DNA from: Epiperipatus broadwayi
Taxonomy: Eukaryota > Onychophora > Udeonychophora > Euonychophora > Peripatidae
DNA: 64,000 nt
Reading direction: 5' to 3'
NCBI GenBank assembly: GCA_028023455.1
Contig: JAQFVV010000230.1
Coordinates: forward strand, 1,242,001-1,306,000
Both the position numbers and the translations under genes were made by a program. Shown here in pieces: positions 45,662-55,835 of the stretch. Every line of letters begins with the position of its first letter. Position 1 is the stretch's first letter. The notes beneath the pieces are model-generated. The model searched no databases. It saw only the letters and a list, made by a program, of their open reading frames with translations, and was not told the origin of the DNA.

Positions 45662-46363
45662 TCATATGCAAAATCTAAATGCCTTAAATACTCTCCATTT
45701 ACTTTTCATTCCTTTAGTTTCCCATTTTAATCCACAAAATATTTCATGCAGCACTGCTGTAAAAAGTTTTGGTGATATGGAGTCACCTTGTCTTTCACCT
45801 TTCTCAATGTTGATTTTTCCAGTATCATTATGTAATCTAATTGTTGCTATTGCATTTTTATAAATATTCTTTAAAATATGACAATAACCTGGATCTATAC
45901 CTTGATGATCCAATGCTTCAATCACTGAAGAAATGTGTATAGAATCGAATGCGTTTTCAGAATCTACAAATCCATAACATAATGGCAACTCATATTCATT
46001 TGTCCTTTCTATGACTTCTCTCAATACCTGGATATGATCTATTGTACTAAAACCACTTTTAAATCCAGCTTGTTCTCTTGGTTGGTAGAAATCCAAAATT
46101 CTCTGTAGACAAGTTGTAATTATCTTGGTAAAAATTTTATATAAAACTGATAAAAGGCTGATAGGTCTGTAATTTCTAATATCTTCTTTATCACCTTTTT
46201 TAAATATTAATATTATTACTGCATTCTTCCAATCTTCCGGTACATCTTTATCATTTAGACATTTGCTGTATAACTTTGCTAAAATTGTTTCTATTTCTTC
46301 ACCTGCTTCTTTTAATATATAAATTATAATTCCATCATTTCCTGGAGCCTTTCCTTTCTTCAT
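45662..46363 (-). pseudogene. RTE reverse transcriptase, fingers and palm part
   Basis: Motifs in order: KKGKAPGNDGI, IFKKGDKEDIRNYRPISLL, EQAGFKSGFSTIDHI, CYGFVDSENAFDSI (motif A, Asp present) and GERQGDSISPKLFTAVL (motif B). An extra A near 45700 shifts the frame just before motif C. Reading through, motif C is FAYD rather than FADD, so a catalytic Asp is lost; other copies (54.25, 58.25, 61.53 kb) keep FADD. Confidence 0.88.
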
Positions 46364-46392
46364 ACATTCAATTGCAAGTCTTACTTCTTCAT

Positions 46393-46776
46393 TTAAAATT
46401 CTGGAAATTCAGAAGATGTAATAGATATAGGAGGTACTTGTTCTTTATTACTATATAATTCTTGATAAAAATCTTCTACCAATTTCATGATGTCATCTCT
46501 CTTTTTAGTAATAATTCCATCTTTTTTTCTTATTGCATATATAAATTTCCTACCAATACCAAAATGTTGTTTAACATTCTTAAGACTTTTATTTTCTTCT
46601 ACAGCTTTCCTTGCTATTTCACAGTTATACTTTCTTATATCATTTTCAACTCTTTTCCGTACCATTTTACAAAATTCGAGATATTCAATTCTTTTTAATA
46701 CATCACTTTTGTATATCTTCATATTCCTTCTTTTCTTCATAAATTCTCTAGTCTCAGTAGAAATTTTATTAGTCAA
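46393..46776 (-). pseudogene. RTE inter-domain linker segment
   Basis: 127 codons of Lys-rich, helical-looking linker (ISTETREFMKKRRNMKIY, then ARKAVEENKSLK, then GRKFIYAIRKKDGII) between the endonuclease and RT. The same segment is at 57.13-57.62 kb on the plus strand. It is frameshifted at both ends. Confidence 0.8.
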
Positions 46777-46789
46777 TTCCTGCTTTTTT

Positions 46790-47740
46790 CTACCAGCTAT
46801 CTTTGTTGCAGTTTTTAAAAGTGTTATCAGTTATTTTCATATTAATTTCATTCAAATCTGAATCATGTTCAAAATCTCCTAACACTTGAAACCTATTTGT
46901 AAGTTCTAATTTAAATTCATTAGAATGTTTCTGAAGATTAGAAATATCAACTGTAAATATTGTTTTTCTTAATAATTTTTGTCTCTCTAGTTTTACATTA
47001 ACATGTAACTTACACCTTACTAATCGATGATCACTTCCTCTGTTAAATTTATTAAGAATATTACAATCTTGAAATATGTATTTCCTGTTAGTCAAAATAT
47101 AATCCAATTCTGCTGTACCTTCAATTGGATGCTTCCATGTCCATTTCCTTTTAACACTTTTCTCAAAAAATGAATTCATAATATAAAGTTTTTCTTTTTC
47201 TGCAAACTCCACAAGTCTATGTCCTCTCTCATTTCTATTAACATAACCAAAATTACCTACAGCAATTTCATCTTTCATGTGTCTACCAATTCTAGCATTA
47301 AAGTCTCCCATAACAATTTTAAAATGTTGTTTACTCTGATCAAAAGCCTTTTGTACATCCATATAAAAATTTTCTACTACTTCATCACTATGAGAACTTG
47401 TTGGGGCATAAACCTGAATTATCTGCATTTGGTATCTGCTATTAAGTTGTATAACTAATCTTGCAACTCTGTCCGATACACCATCAATCTCCACAATATT
47501 GTTCTTCCTCTTTTTATTTATAATGAATCCTACTCCATTTGTATTTCCAATATGTGTGCCTTTATAATAGAGTATATGTCCACTTTTTAAATCAATTGTT
47601 TCTTCACCTTTTCTTCTAACTTCACAAAGTCCAATAATGTCCCATTTAATATAAGACAGTTCTTCTTCTAATTCTTGCAATCTTCCTTTACTTGAAAGTG
47701 ATCTGCAGTTGTAAGTACCTAAATAAAAAGTTGTCATCAA
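46790..47740 (-). pseudogene. RTE endonuclease domain (open, 316 codons)
   Basis: Starts MMTTFYLGTYNCRSL. Endonuclease motifs are intact in order: TYNCRSL (Asn), IIGLCEVRR (Glu), IIQVYAPTSS, IVMGDFNARIG (Asp and Asn), WTWKHP, LDYILTN and RGSDHRLVR (Asp-His). The RGSDHR ending is typical of RTE and BovB-type elements, often annotated as craniofacial development protein 2-like. A frameshift at about 46800 separates it from the rest of the polyprotein. If translated it would give a stand-alone endonuclease, but it is most likely a decaying part of the element. Confidence 0.88.
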
Positions 47741-48189
47741 ATGGCAGCCTGGGTCCGCAATCAGGAAATTCTTAGCACCCTCCGCCTTCGGTCATCAACC
47801 GCTGCCTTGGTTGGTGACTTTACAGCCTCCTGGGAATAAGGGCCATGCTTTATTTTTGTCTGTCATAATTGTATATATGTATGGGGAAAATATTTATCAT
47901 TTACACAAACATTCATTCTGCATTATCAGGCACTGAGAAGAAAGACCATGGTGTTTTTTGATCTTAAAATCAGAGGTAAAAAGTCAATAAACTCACCACG
48001 CTGGCTAATGCGTGTTGGTGAGCAGCCCATCCATGTTCATATACTATATGAATAATCACATAGTAATAACAGCTGCAACGACAAGAACGTATGGAGTGGA
48101 CATTAGGAATTTGCCCTGCTCGGTTCCTTTAAGGCCTCCAAGAGGAATCAAAGGGTCTCCTTTCAGTTAATAGCAAACTCCTTTCTGCA

Positions 48190-48192
<3 letters not shown>

Positions 48193-48280
<88 letters not shown>
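48193..48280. repeat. (TA)n microsatellite, 5' side of RTE insertion
   Basis: About 88 bp of perfect TA dinucleotides. Its junction with the RTE 5' end is exact at 48192/48193. Confidence 0.95.
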
Positions 48281-48283
<3 letters not shown>

Positions 48284-48284
48284 G

Positions 48285-49200
48285 AATCTAAATGATATGG
48301 GATCATGCAATAGATTTCATTTCCCAGATTTGCACCAATTGAGGCATCCTCCAGAATGACCATTCCTGGAAAATAGCAAGCAATGAATTCATCTCTGAGA
48401 ACAATCATAATATGTGATGAACAGAGCTTTGAACTAAGTGATACACATCAAGGATCATAAAGATGGATTCCAATAAACTTTACACCATGGAAATTATAAA
48501 CTTTTCTTTTTGTTAAAAATGAGATTTGAACTTTTAAGCTAAAATGTGAACTTTCCCCGTATTAACTCTAAACATTGAGGCTACAGCCTTAATGAATATT
48601 AACTCATGAAAGAAAATCTTTATCTGACTAAGTAAACTTTAAATTATTTATTAATATTTTTTATGTATAATATGTTTGCTATTATCTTTTCCATCCTTGT
48701 TGAGTTAAATTAAAATTATTAAATTTAAATATAGGCCTAAATGGCTGCAATAGATTTGTTTAAGTATGTTAATTTTGGCCTAATTGTTTCGTAGTTGAAT
48801 ATCAAGGTTGGTGGATGGATGTATAGGTGTTTCATGTCAAGGTAGCCATCGAGTTGCTAGTGGTTATAGATGTAATTCCTATGCCATTGATTGTATGCTG
48901 CAGATGGGGACAGTAAGCTGGCAAAGACCGCTATCCCCTAATATAGACCATTTCTTTTCAAATATATTTCAGATGATTACCTCACCAGACAGATGCACAT
49001 TCCTGTACTGGATGAGTATCATTGTTTCTTTAATGATATCCTGCTATAGACATAAATTCCTGTAAGCATGATTGTTTTATGCTAACATTCAGTAAACTAG
49101 CATTGGTTTGGATGTGAACTTTTGGCCTGGAGTTAAAAGATTTGAATCATTATAATGTGTTATTTATTATATATCTGAAGGTTTGTAATGATGGTATATT
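48285..49200. other. No gene recognised
   Basis: The open frame 48808-49065 has no recognisable domain. Otherwise AT-rich. Confidence 0.35.
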
Positions 49201-49351
49201 ATCAGATGTGATATGTTGGACTATTTCCATCATTTATGAGAGAATGTTAAATGTATCAAAAATTTTAAACTTTATTTAAACTTTCCAAATACATCAACTT
49301 GTTAGTAATAAAACACAAATAGACAATACAGGTTAGTAATTACACAACATT

Positions 49352-49755
49352 TTGAGTAGTATTATTCTCCACTCTTCTTCAGGTGCAGTTTTTGTTCTTC
49401 AGCATTTCCAGTTTAGGTTTAGTAGAAGTAAGCATTCCTCGAAGATACCATGTGAATGTAGAAGGAAATACATTGGTGAGACCTGTCGGCCTTTTGAACA
49501 GCGATTAAAGGAGCACAAACTAATGGTTAAAAGAGAAAAAACAGATGTGTCTACCATAGCAGATCATGTATGTACTAATGACCATATGCTTAAGTGAGAA
49601 AATACAAAGATATTGGATAAAGAGGAAAAAATGCATAGAAGAAAATTCAAGGAAGCTGCTCATATGACAGTGGTAAATAATTTTATAAGTCAACCCAGTG
49701 TGACAATACCCAATGTATGGAAGCCTCTAATTAATCTTGCTTTTAGGAAAAAATA
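49352..49755 (+). pseudogene. Penelope-like GIY-YIG endonuclease fragment
   Basis: The frame reads out of the left inverted repeat into IPCECRRKYIGETCRPFEQR, LKEHK, then TIADHVCTNDHMLK, a stop at 49595-49597, then NTKILDKEEKMHRRKFKEAA, FISQPSVTIPNVWKPLINL and a stop near 49755. KYIGET with the following R and the EH-downstream order are the signature of the GIY-YIG nuclease fused to the C-terminus of Penelope-like reverse transcriptases. The GIY half should be just upstream (IPCEC in its place, as in PLEs with a Cys pair). The reverse transcriptase is absent. Confidence 0.85.
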
Positions 49756-49865
49756 AAAATAATGATAATTAGACTCAGTAAAAAAAAAAAAAATTGGAGG
49801 ACTCAGGAGGATTTGAACCAACCCTCATATATAAGTATATCAAATTTCTACTATATGTTGCCTTT

Positions 49866-49955
49866 GACAGAATAGCTCAGTTGGTAGAGCATTTGCCTTA
49901 AATTCAATATTCAAAAATCTAAAGGTGTGAGTTCAACTTCTAAGTGAATATTGTC
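49866..49955 (+). other. tRNA-like sequence (SINE head)
   Basis: GACA at the start can pair with TGTC at the end. A D-arm GCTC, loop AGTTGGTA, GAGC is perfect and gives a good A-box (TAGCTCAGTTGG). A B-box-like GTGAGTTCAACTTC follows at about 49926. The anticodon arm does not close, so it is not a working tRNA. A related head is on the minus strand near 2790-2870. A further B-box-like complement at 49810-49830 (GATTTGAACCAACC) suggests a second, opposed tRNA-like piece. Confidence 0.6.
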
Positions 49956-49975
49956 ACTGTGCATATAGGCCAGCA

Positions 49976-50030
49976 ACACCTGAAGAAGAGTGGAGAATAA
50001 TACTACTCGAAACGTTGTGTAATTACTAAC
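49976..50030 (+). ncRNA. Hammerhead-like motif, CTGAAGA variant (F3/PLE repeat)
   Basis: ACAC, CTGAAGA (49980-49986), one extra A, GAGT, an inner AG/CT pair region, ACTC, GAAAC (50009-50013), GTT, GTGT. ACAC pairs with GTGT as stem I, GAGT with ACTC as stem II, and AC with GT as a loopless stem III. CTGANGA is the accepted core with any base at N7; the additional A before stem II is non-standard. The 53.19-kb palindrome has the same arrangement with different stem sequences. Confidence 0.5.
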
Positions 50031-50159
50031 CTGTATTGTCTATTTGTGTCTTATTACTAACAAGTTGATGTATTTGGAAAGTTTAAATAAAGTTTAAAAT
50101 TTTCACTACATTTAACATTCACTCATAAATGATGGAAATAGTCCAACATATCACATCTT

Positions 50160-51090
50160 GTGTATTATTTATGCTTAACAAAATACTAAAATAATGTCAA
50201 ATAGGTTGAATTGATCCATATGTGCATATAACCTAAATTAAATATATTCACTAGTTAATTCAGTCCTTGGACTTTTTGTGTAAAGCACATGTTAAAATGT
50301 TTTGTTTAATTATTCTTGGCAGTGGCTTATTTTATATTTTTATTAATAATATTTTGAAAATCATGGATTAGAAATTTTAAATTTACAATGTTATATTATC
50401 AAGTTCAGCTTCTCTGAGAATTAATGACTGGGGCTTTTGGTTAGATAAAAGAATAACCTCAAACATACATATCTATCTCCTTTATTAATTTTCTAGATTC
50501 AAATAACTTAGTGGTACCCTGACATGGCAGGTAGGGTTGTGAGGTTTCTTCTGATCATTGTGGTATCTTTGTGTAAAGCAGTTATATTTATCATTAAATG
50601 CATATCATACAAATATTATTATTATTTATATGGTCGAAAGTCATGAAATAAAAAAAATATCATTTAACTAATTTTTATTTATAACAATTCTCCTTTTTCT
50701 TCTCCTTTTTTTTCCTTTTCCTCCTTCTACTCCTTTTTCTTCTTCTTATAATGATGTTGATATTAATGGACATGAATTATTTTTGAAATTACTTTAAATT
50801 TCATTATATTTTATTAATCAGTGTAACATTTAAGGATTAAATTTATAATTTGTTTTCATAAATATATATCCTGAAAGAAACCTCAGACATATTTTTTTGT
50901 CCTAATGCTCTGTAATAATTTTATGTTTGATTTTATTATCAATAATTATAATTAGCAGGGTGATACCGCAATATATTTGAAAATTAAAGGTTTTTGGAGA
51001 AAGCCCAGCAGTATAAAAGTAAAAAAAAAGTTTCATTAATTGGTGGGTATTGTTATCTGATTCTGCTATAACCCTTTAGTATTCAAATGT
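50160..51090. other. AT-rich stretch, no gene
   Basis: A pyrimidine-rich stretch (CCTTTTTCTTC-type) lies at 50690-50750. Nothing else recognised. Confidence 0.4.
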
Positions 51091-51097
51091 TATATGA

Positions 51098-51529
<432 letters not shown>

Positions 51530-51647
51530 AATTTTTGGATAATCTCATTTATTGATTTCAATCTTGCTCTTGCTTCATATAGAAACATGGATTCTTGATG
51601 ACCTTATCTTGTGTAGATAGCTTACATGTAAAAAGCATGAATGCACT

Positions 51648-52159
51648 AATATGTATCATTCCTAGTGACTGGTTCTCTCTCCAATCTCTCTCCAGCATCT
51701 CTGAATCAATACATATGTTACATAGTGATATACTTTAGTTATTTTCTGTAAAAGTTTTAAGGCATTAGAATATCTGGATCATAAGTTACACCATGAAATG
51801 TGATGGCATATTTTTTACCTTAATCCATGATGAAATAATATATTAACATTAAATTTAAATTGAGCAAAGCTACTACTGAAATGTTTGAAATGATTCGTAT
51901 TATGTACAACAGTGACGTCATGAGTTACAAAAATGTTTTCAAGCGATTTTCAGAATCTTATGTTGGCAGGAAGAGTATTGAAGAATTTATACAGGTATTT
52001 AATGTTATAACTTATGATTCAGACACACTAGCACCTTAAAATTTTTGTGGCTAATAACTAAACTATGTTCCTATATAACATATATTTTGATTCAGTGATG
52101 ATATTGCAGGAAGTATGGAAAGAGAACCAGTCACCTTTTCATTGGGATACAATGTGTAC
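51648..52159 (+). mobile_element. Mariner-like element relic with terminal inverted repeats
   Basis: The left end (CTAGTGACTGGTTCTCTCTC) and the complement of the right end (AGGTGACTGGTTCTCTTTCC) are inverted copies, and TA dinucleotides are present at both borders. The element is only ~510 bp, so it is an internally deleted derivative of a mariner-type transposon. It shares sequence with 15.09-15.48 kb. Confidence 0.65.
51851..52039 (+). pseudogene. Mariner transposase helix-turn-helix fragment
   Basis: In one uninterrupted frame: KFKLSKATTEMFEMIRIMYN, then SDVMSYKNVFKRFSESYVGR and KSIEEF. This matches the N-terminal HTH of mariner transposases (IKF-KLGK-A-E----L-QAYG, then LSR--VF-W-KRF--GRES-ED). 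The frame ends in TAA at 52037. No catalytic D,D34D region is present. Confidence 0.65.
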
Positions 52160-52164
52160 AGATT

Positions 52165-53010
52165 TGCACTATTTGTTTATGATAGATAGTAAATGTATTG
52201 GTTACTGAACGTAAGTTACTGATACAATCTTATGGATGACAGATAGTGTAAAGATAAAATTATCATCAAGTACTAGGTAACTGTAAACAACCAGTAAGCA
52301 GTGCCAAACCCAACAAAAAGAATCTTCTGCTATTTTGAAGTTGTTTTTCATAGGTTTAGGGTATTTTGAATAGTTTTTTCCCTCTCTATGCTCTTTTTCT
52401 TATTTTCTATCTTTTTTTAAAACTTTTACTTCAATTTCTTAGATTCCTATAATTCAAATTTGGATATGTTTGTTCCTCTGTGTATTGAAGTGGTTTTTGC
52501 CTTTTTTATAACATAAAGCTGAGTATGCAAATTTGAATTACAAATGAAGGGGAAAACCAATATTGGATTGTTATAATATCTCATATGTCATCAATAATCT
52601 CATTGTACTCATTGTGACAATGGAGTTACATTCTATATCCATGCAATCTTATTTTTATCTTTTTAATATACTCCACCCACCCATTTTTAACTGCAGTCTT
52701 TTTTTGGCAGTATACTCAACAATAAGTCACTTTAGAATTGAATTTCAGATGGTATATTTTTAGGCAAACTTTTTGAGAATCTCACTATTAATGATGAATC
52801 TGGACATATCTAATAAATCTGGTTCAAAATAGTCTCACAAAATCTGGATAGATCAGCATGCCCAGTGTTCATCTAAATAGTACAAATAGCAGTAATATCA
52901 GATATGGTAATGGTAGAAAAATGTGAGAATATGGGAGTAATAGAATATTTTTAGAAATGTGCATACAAAGTACAATAACTACTCTTTCTTACTGCATTGC
53001 CAAAGATATA
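52165..53010. other. No gene recognised
   Basis: Open frame 52563-52763 has no recognisable domain. Confidence 0.4.
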
Positions 53011-53015
53011 TATAT

Positions 53016-53281
53016 AAATTGTTCAAGTACTTTACTACTGTTACACAATGCTTTATTTACCACCCTTTCTTACAGTTTTGATTGCCCCAGCAATCTTCTT
53101 CAGTTCTTTATATCTCCTAACCTCAACTGTTACAATCAAATTTTAAAAATTTACCGACAGTTGAGGTTAGGAGATATAAAGTTCTGAAGAAGATTGCTGG
53201 GACAATTGAAACTGTAAACTGTAATAAGAAAGGGTGGTAAATAAAGCATTGTGTAACAGTAGCAAAGTGCTTGGACAATTT
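53016..53281. repeat. 265-bp palindrome with hammerhead-like motif in each arm
   Basis: The left arm (53016-53131) and right arm (53155-53281) are inverted copies differing by about 12 substitutions and one short insertion, with a loop of about 23 bp. Each arm contains TGCTTTATTTACCACCCTTT or its complement and GCAATCTTCTTCAG or its complement. The right arm retains the full variant hammerhead core; the left arm has lost GAAAC. Confidence 0.85.
53180..53218 (+). ncRNA. Hammerhead-like motif, CTGAAGA variant (palindrome family)
   Basis: AGTT, CTGAAGA (53184-53190), one extra A, GATTG, loop CTGGGA, CAATT, GAAAC (53208-53212), T, GT, A, AACT. AGTT pairs with AACT (stem I), GATTG with CAATT (stem II, one G-T) and AC with GT (stem III), leaving a GUA triplet. 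The layout equals that at 49.98 kb but every helix has a different sequence, which argues that the fold is conserved. The stem I helix is short. Confidence 0.55.
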
Positions 53282-53289
53282 AGTATTAT

Positions 53290-53895
53290 ATGGTACATAC
53301 AAAGTATACACAAACTTTATTTGCTGTGACCTCTTCAAGACCTGATAAAAGTCAGAATTAATAACTAAAAAGCCATGAAGAAGATTGATATAGTTACTCT
53401 TAATGAAACTCATTTTTTATAGAAAGTTTAATTGAATAAATATATTACTACAGTTTTATAAAAAGACAGTTCATTGAATAGAAAATATTGTATATTATTG
53501 TAGCTAAAGTAATGTCTAACTTAGTATCTTTTATTAATGGATTTTTAAAATGAATAATGAGATGCTAATGATATCTAAAATTATTTTCCACAATACTGGA
53601 GCGCATCATACAAATGCTTATATTCCAAAATTAGATCCAGAAGTTTTTTTTAAATCAAATATTTATTTTCAGGGAAGTTTTATGCATGTGTTATCTGGAA
53701 AAGCAAAAAATATATCAATAGTTAAGTAAGTATTGTTGTCTGTGCTGTTTCTTTCATTCTGTATTCTGATTATATGGTCCATCTTCGGTAGCTTAGGTCA
53801 GTGTAGAACTTCCTGTGATTACTCATTTCTCTGGATTCATTGTGACAGTAGAATTGTATCATATGACTGTTTAATCTCATTTTCACACTTTAGAA
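53290..53895. other. No gene recognised
   Basis: Nothing recognised upstream of the RTE copy. Confidence 0.4.
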
Positions 53896-53897
53896 AT

Positions 53898-55001
53898 ATG
53901 CAAAGAAGTTATAGAAAAGACAAATGAATATGGGTTGGCATTATGCTTTGGATTTGTAGATTATAAAAAGGCATTTGATTCTGTAAACATTTCTTCAGTA
54001 ATTAAAGCATTGAATCATCAAAGTATAGATCCAGGATATTGTCATATTTTAAAGAATATTTATAAAAATGCAACAGCAACAATTAGATTACATAATGATA
54101 CTAGGAAAGTCAACATTGAGAAGGGTGTAAGACAGGGTGACTCCATATCTCCAAAACTTTTTACAGCAGCGCTATTAGAAATATTTTGTGGATTAAAATG
54201 GGAAGCTAAAGGAGTGAAAGTAAATGAAGATTATTTAAGTCATTTAGATTTTGCAGATGATGTAGTTGTTTTTGCAAATAATGTTTTAGAGCTGCAGGAA
54301 ATGTTGCAGGAGTTATCAGATGAAAGTAGGAAAGTAGGACTAAAGATAAATGTTAAAAAGACTAAAGTAATGTTTAATGGATTTTCTCAAAATATGAAAA
54401 TAAAGTTTGGTTATGATGAGTTAGAAGAATTTAATAGCTACAAATACCTTCACAGATTATTAATACAGATGGAAACATAATGGACTAAATTAATCATAGA
54501 ATTAAACTTGGTTGGAGTGCTTTTGGTAGAAATAACTTGATACTAAAAGGAAATATGCTTATGTGTTTGAAAAAGGTTTTTAATAAAAGTGTTTTACCAG
54601 TTCTTACTTATGGATCTGAGACTTGGACACTTAATAGAAGAGCAATACAGAGACTTCAGACCACTCACAGAAGTATGGAAAGGTGCATGTTAGGAGTAAC
54701 AAGAAGAGATCAAAAACAATATATGGGTAAGAGAACAAACAGGTGTTACTGACCTCATTGAAAAAATTAAAAGACTGAAGTGAAGTTGGGCTGAACATAT
54801 TGCTAAAAGAGATGATAGTAGATGGACAATTAAAATCTTAAACTTGTAAATGACCCAGAAAGAGACCACATGTGAGATGGATGAAATAAGAAAGTGTGCA
54901 GGAGTGATGTGGAGAAGAGAAGCTAAATATCAGAGAAAATGGATTGAAATTGGAGAGACTATCATCCTGCAGTGGATTGATATTTGTTGATGATGATGAT
55001 T
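53898..55001 (+). mobile_element. RTE retrotransposon, 5'-truncated, best-preserved RT
   Basis: It begins inside the RT at GAAGTTATAGAAAAGACAAA and ends at the TGATGATGATGAT tail near 55001. The junction upstream is abrupt, as in ordinary 5' truncation. The open part 53935-54480 includes CFGFVDYKKAFDSV (motif A), GVRQGDSISPKLFTAAL (motif B), HLDFADDVVVFANN (motif C, catalytic DD intact), KINVKKTKVMF and NSYKYL. A frameshift at about 54450 leads to the second open part, 54537-54752 (VLTYGSETWTLNRR, RCMLGVTRRDQ). Confidence 0.88.
53935..54480 (+). pseudogene. RTE reverse transcriptase fragment with intact FADD
   Basis: 181 codons covering RT motifs A to E of the RTE family. Motif A Asp (FVDYKKAFDSV) and motif C DD (FADDVVVF) are both present, unlike the full-length copy. 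The N-terminal fingers and endonuclease are missing, and the frame breaks after NSYKYLHRL, so no functional enzyme is expected. Confidence 0.88.
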
Positions 55002-55004
55002 CCA

Positions 55005-55480
55005 AATAATGGCAAAAAATATTGAATGTGTATAAAATCACTAAAACAGATTTCTATACTGTGACGAGTTTGATTTTTCTGTAAGATTAACGATTCAAAA
55101 TTTAAAATGTAATGATTGGATCCAACAAACTGATCTCCACCCAATAATGGGACTGAAAAAAAAAAAGAATTCACAAACCCAGTACTCCAACTAATCCATT
55201 TATTACTTCAACAACAAAGCAATTTCTATATGAAACTGCTTTGAATGAAAATATAGAAATGACTTTTTAATTAATAATACGTTGATACGTTGCTTGATAC
55301 GTTGCGGTGAAATTTTTTTATGTAAAAATTTGTAGGCTTTTTTTATATATATTATAAATTGCAGACTTAGCGCTTTCAGAGCCCTTGTTGCTCCATATTC
55401 ATAGTCTTTTCTGATTATTAATGTTATATGCAAATGTATGCAAATTGCCTCCTATACTATCCATTTTTTGGAAATGGCAA
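55005..55480. other. No gene recognised
   Basis: Contains three short GATACGTTG repeats at about 55281-55310. The minus-strand open frame 55203-55433 has no recognised domain. Confidence 0.4.
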
Positions 55481-55481
55481 A

Positions 55482-55811
55482 AAAAGTGTCTCTTCTATTT
55501 ACTGATTTGGCATCGCTGGTGATGAAACAAGCTTTCTTAATTTTTCTTTTGATATCATTCCTTTCCGTGCATAAAATGTCAGCCTTGGAGGGCTCAAATC
55601 ACTTTTAGATAGACATTTGTGCCCATCTTTAAAAATACTTTTTTTAAAAAGTGTCTCTTCTATTTACTGATTTGGCATCGCTGGTGATGAAACAAGCTTC
55701 CTTAATTTTTCTTTTGATATCATTCCTTTCCGTGCATAAAATGTCAGCCTTGGAGGGCTCAAATCACTTTTAGATAGACATTTGTGCCCATCTTTAAAAA
55801 TACTTTTTTTA
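55482..55811 (+). repeat. 165-bp tandem duplication, almost identical copies
   Basis: 55482-55646 and 55647-55811 are tandem copies with a single visible difference (CTTTCTT against CTTCCTT). Both contain GGCATCGCTGGTGATGAAAC and CTTGGAGGGCTCAAATCAC. Near identity in otherwise decayed DNA implies a recent event or an assembly artefact. The unit ends 25 bp before the 5' end of the next RTE copy. Confidence 0.92.
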
Positions 55812-55835
55812 AAAGTTATTTGTTTAGATTATGGG

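Larger units (their letters stand above)
44903..48192 (-). mobile_element. Full-length RTE-clade non-LTR retrotransposon, defective
   Basis: On the minus strand the copy runs from GGCTGCAGAAAGGAG (48192) to the (TGATGATGAT) tail at 44903, about 3.29 kb, the size expected for RTE. It has a ~450-nt 5' UTR (48192-47741), an APE-type endonuclease, a linker, a reverse transcriptase and a short 3' UTR ending in a trinucleotide repeat, as is typical of RTE. The 5' start is defined by alignment with the copy at 55.84 kb. The single expected ORF is broken by at least three frameshifts and a stop. The related copies are at 4.1, 9.0, 23.5, 40.1, 53.9, 55.8 and 60.8 kb. Confidence 0.92.
49204..50157 (+). 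mobile_element. Penelope-derived composite element with 182-bp inverted repeats
   Basis: The left arm 49204-49385 is the complement of the right arm 49976-50157 with only about eight differences. Between them lie a GIY-YIG endonuclease remnant (49430-49755), an A-rich run (about 49780) and tRNA-like sequence (49800-49955). PLEs are known to carry terminal repeats in direct or inverted orientation, so this reads as a heavily deleted PLE, or a SINE sharing the PLE tail. The right arm contains an intact variant hammerhead core; the left arm has lost GAAAC. Confidence 0.75.

Noticed and set aside
46462-46861. Plus-strand open frames over the RTE copy
   Set aside because: Antisense shadows of the linker and endonuclease coding strand; composition is Phe/Ser/Leu-rich as expected for antisense.
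49866-49955. Possible functional tRNA gene
   Set aside because: D-arm and B-box are good but the anticodon arm does not pair and the acceptor has only four pairs; it is better read as a SINE head.
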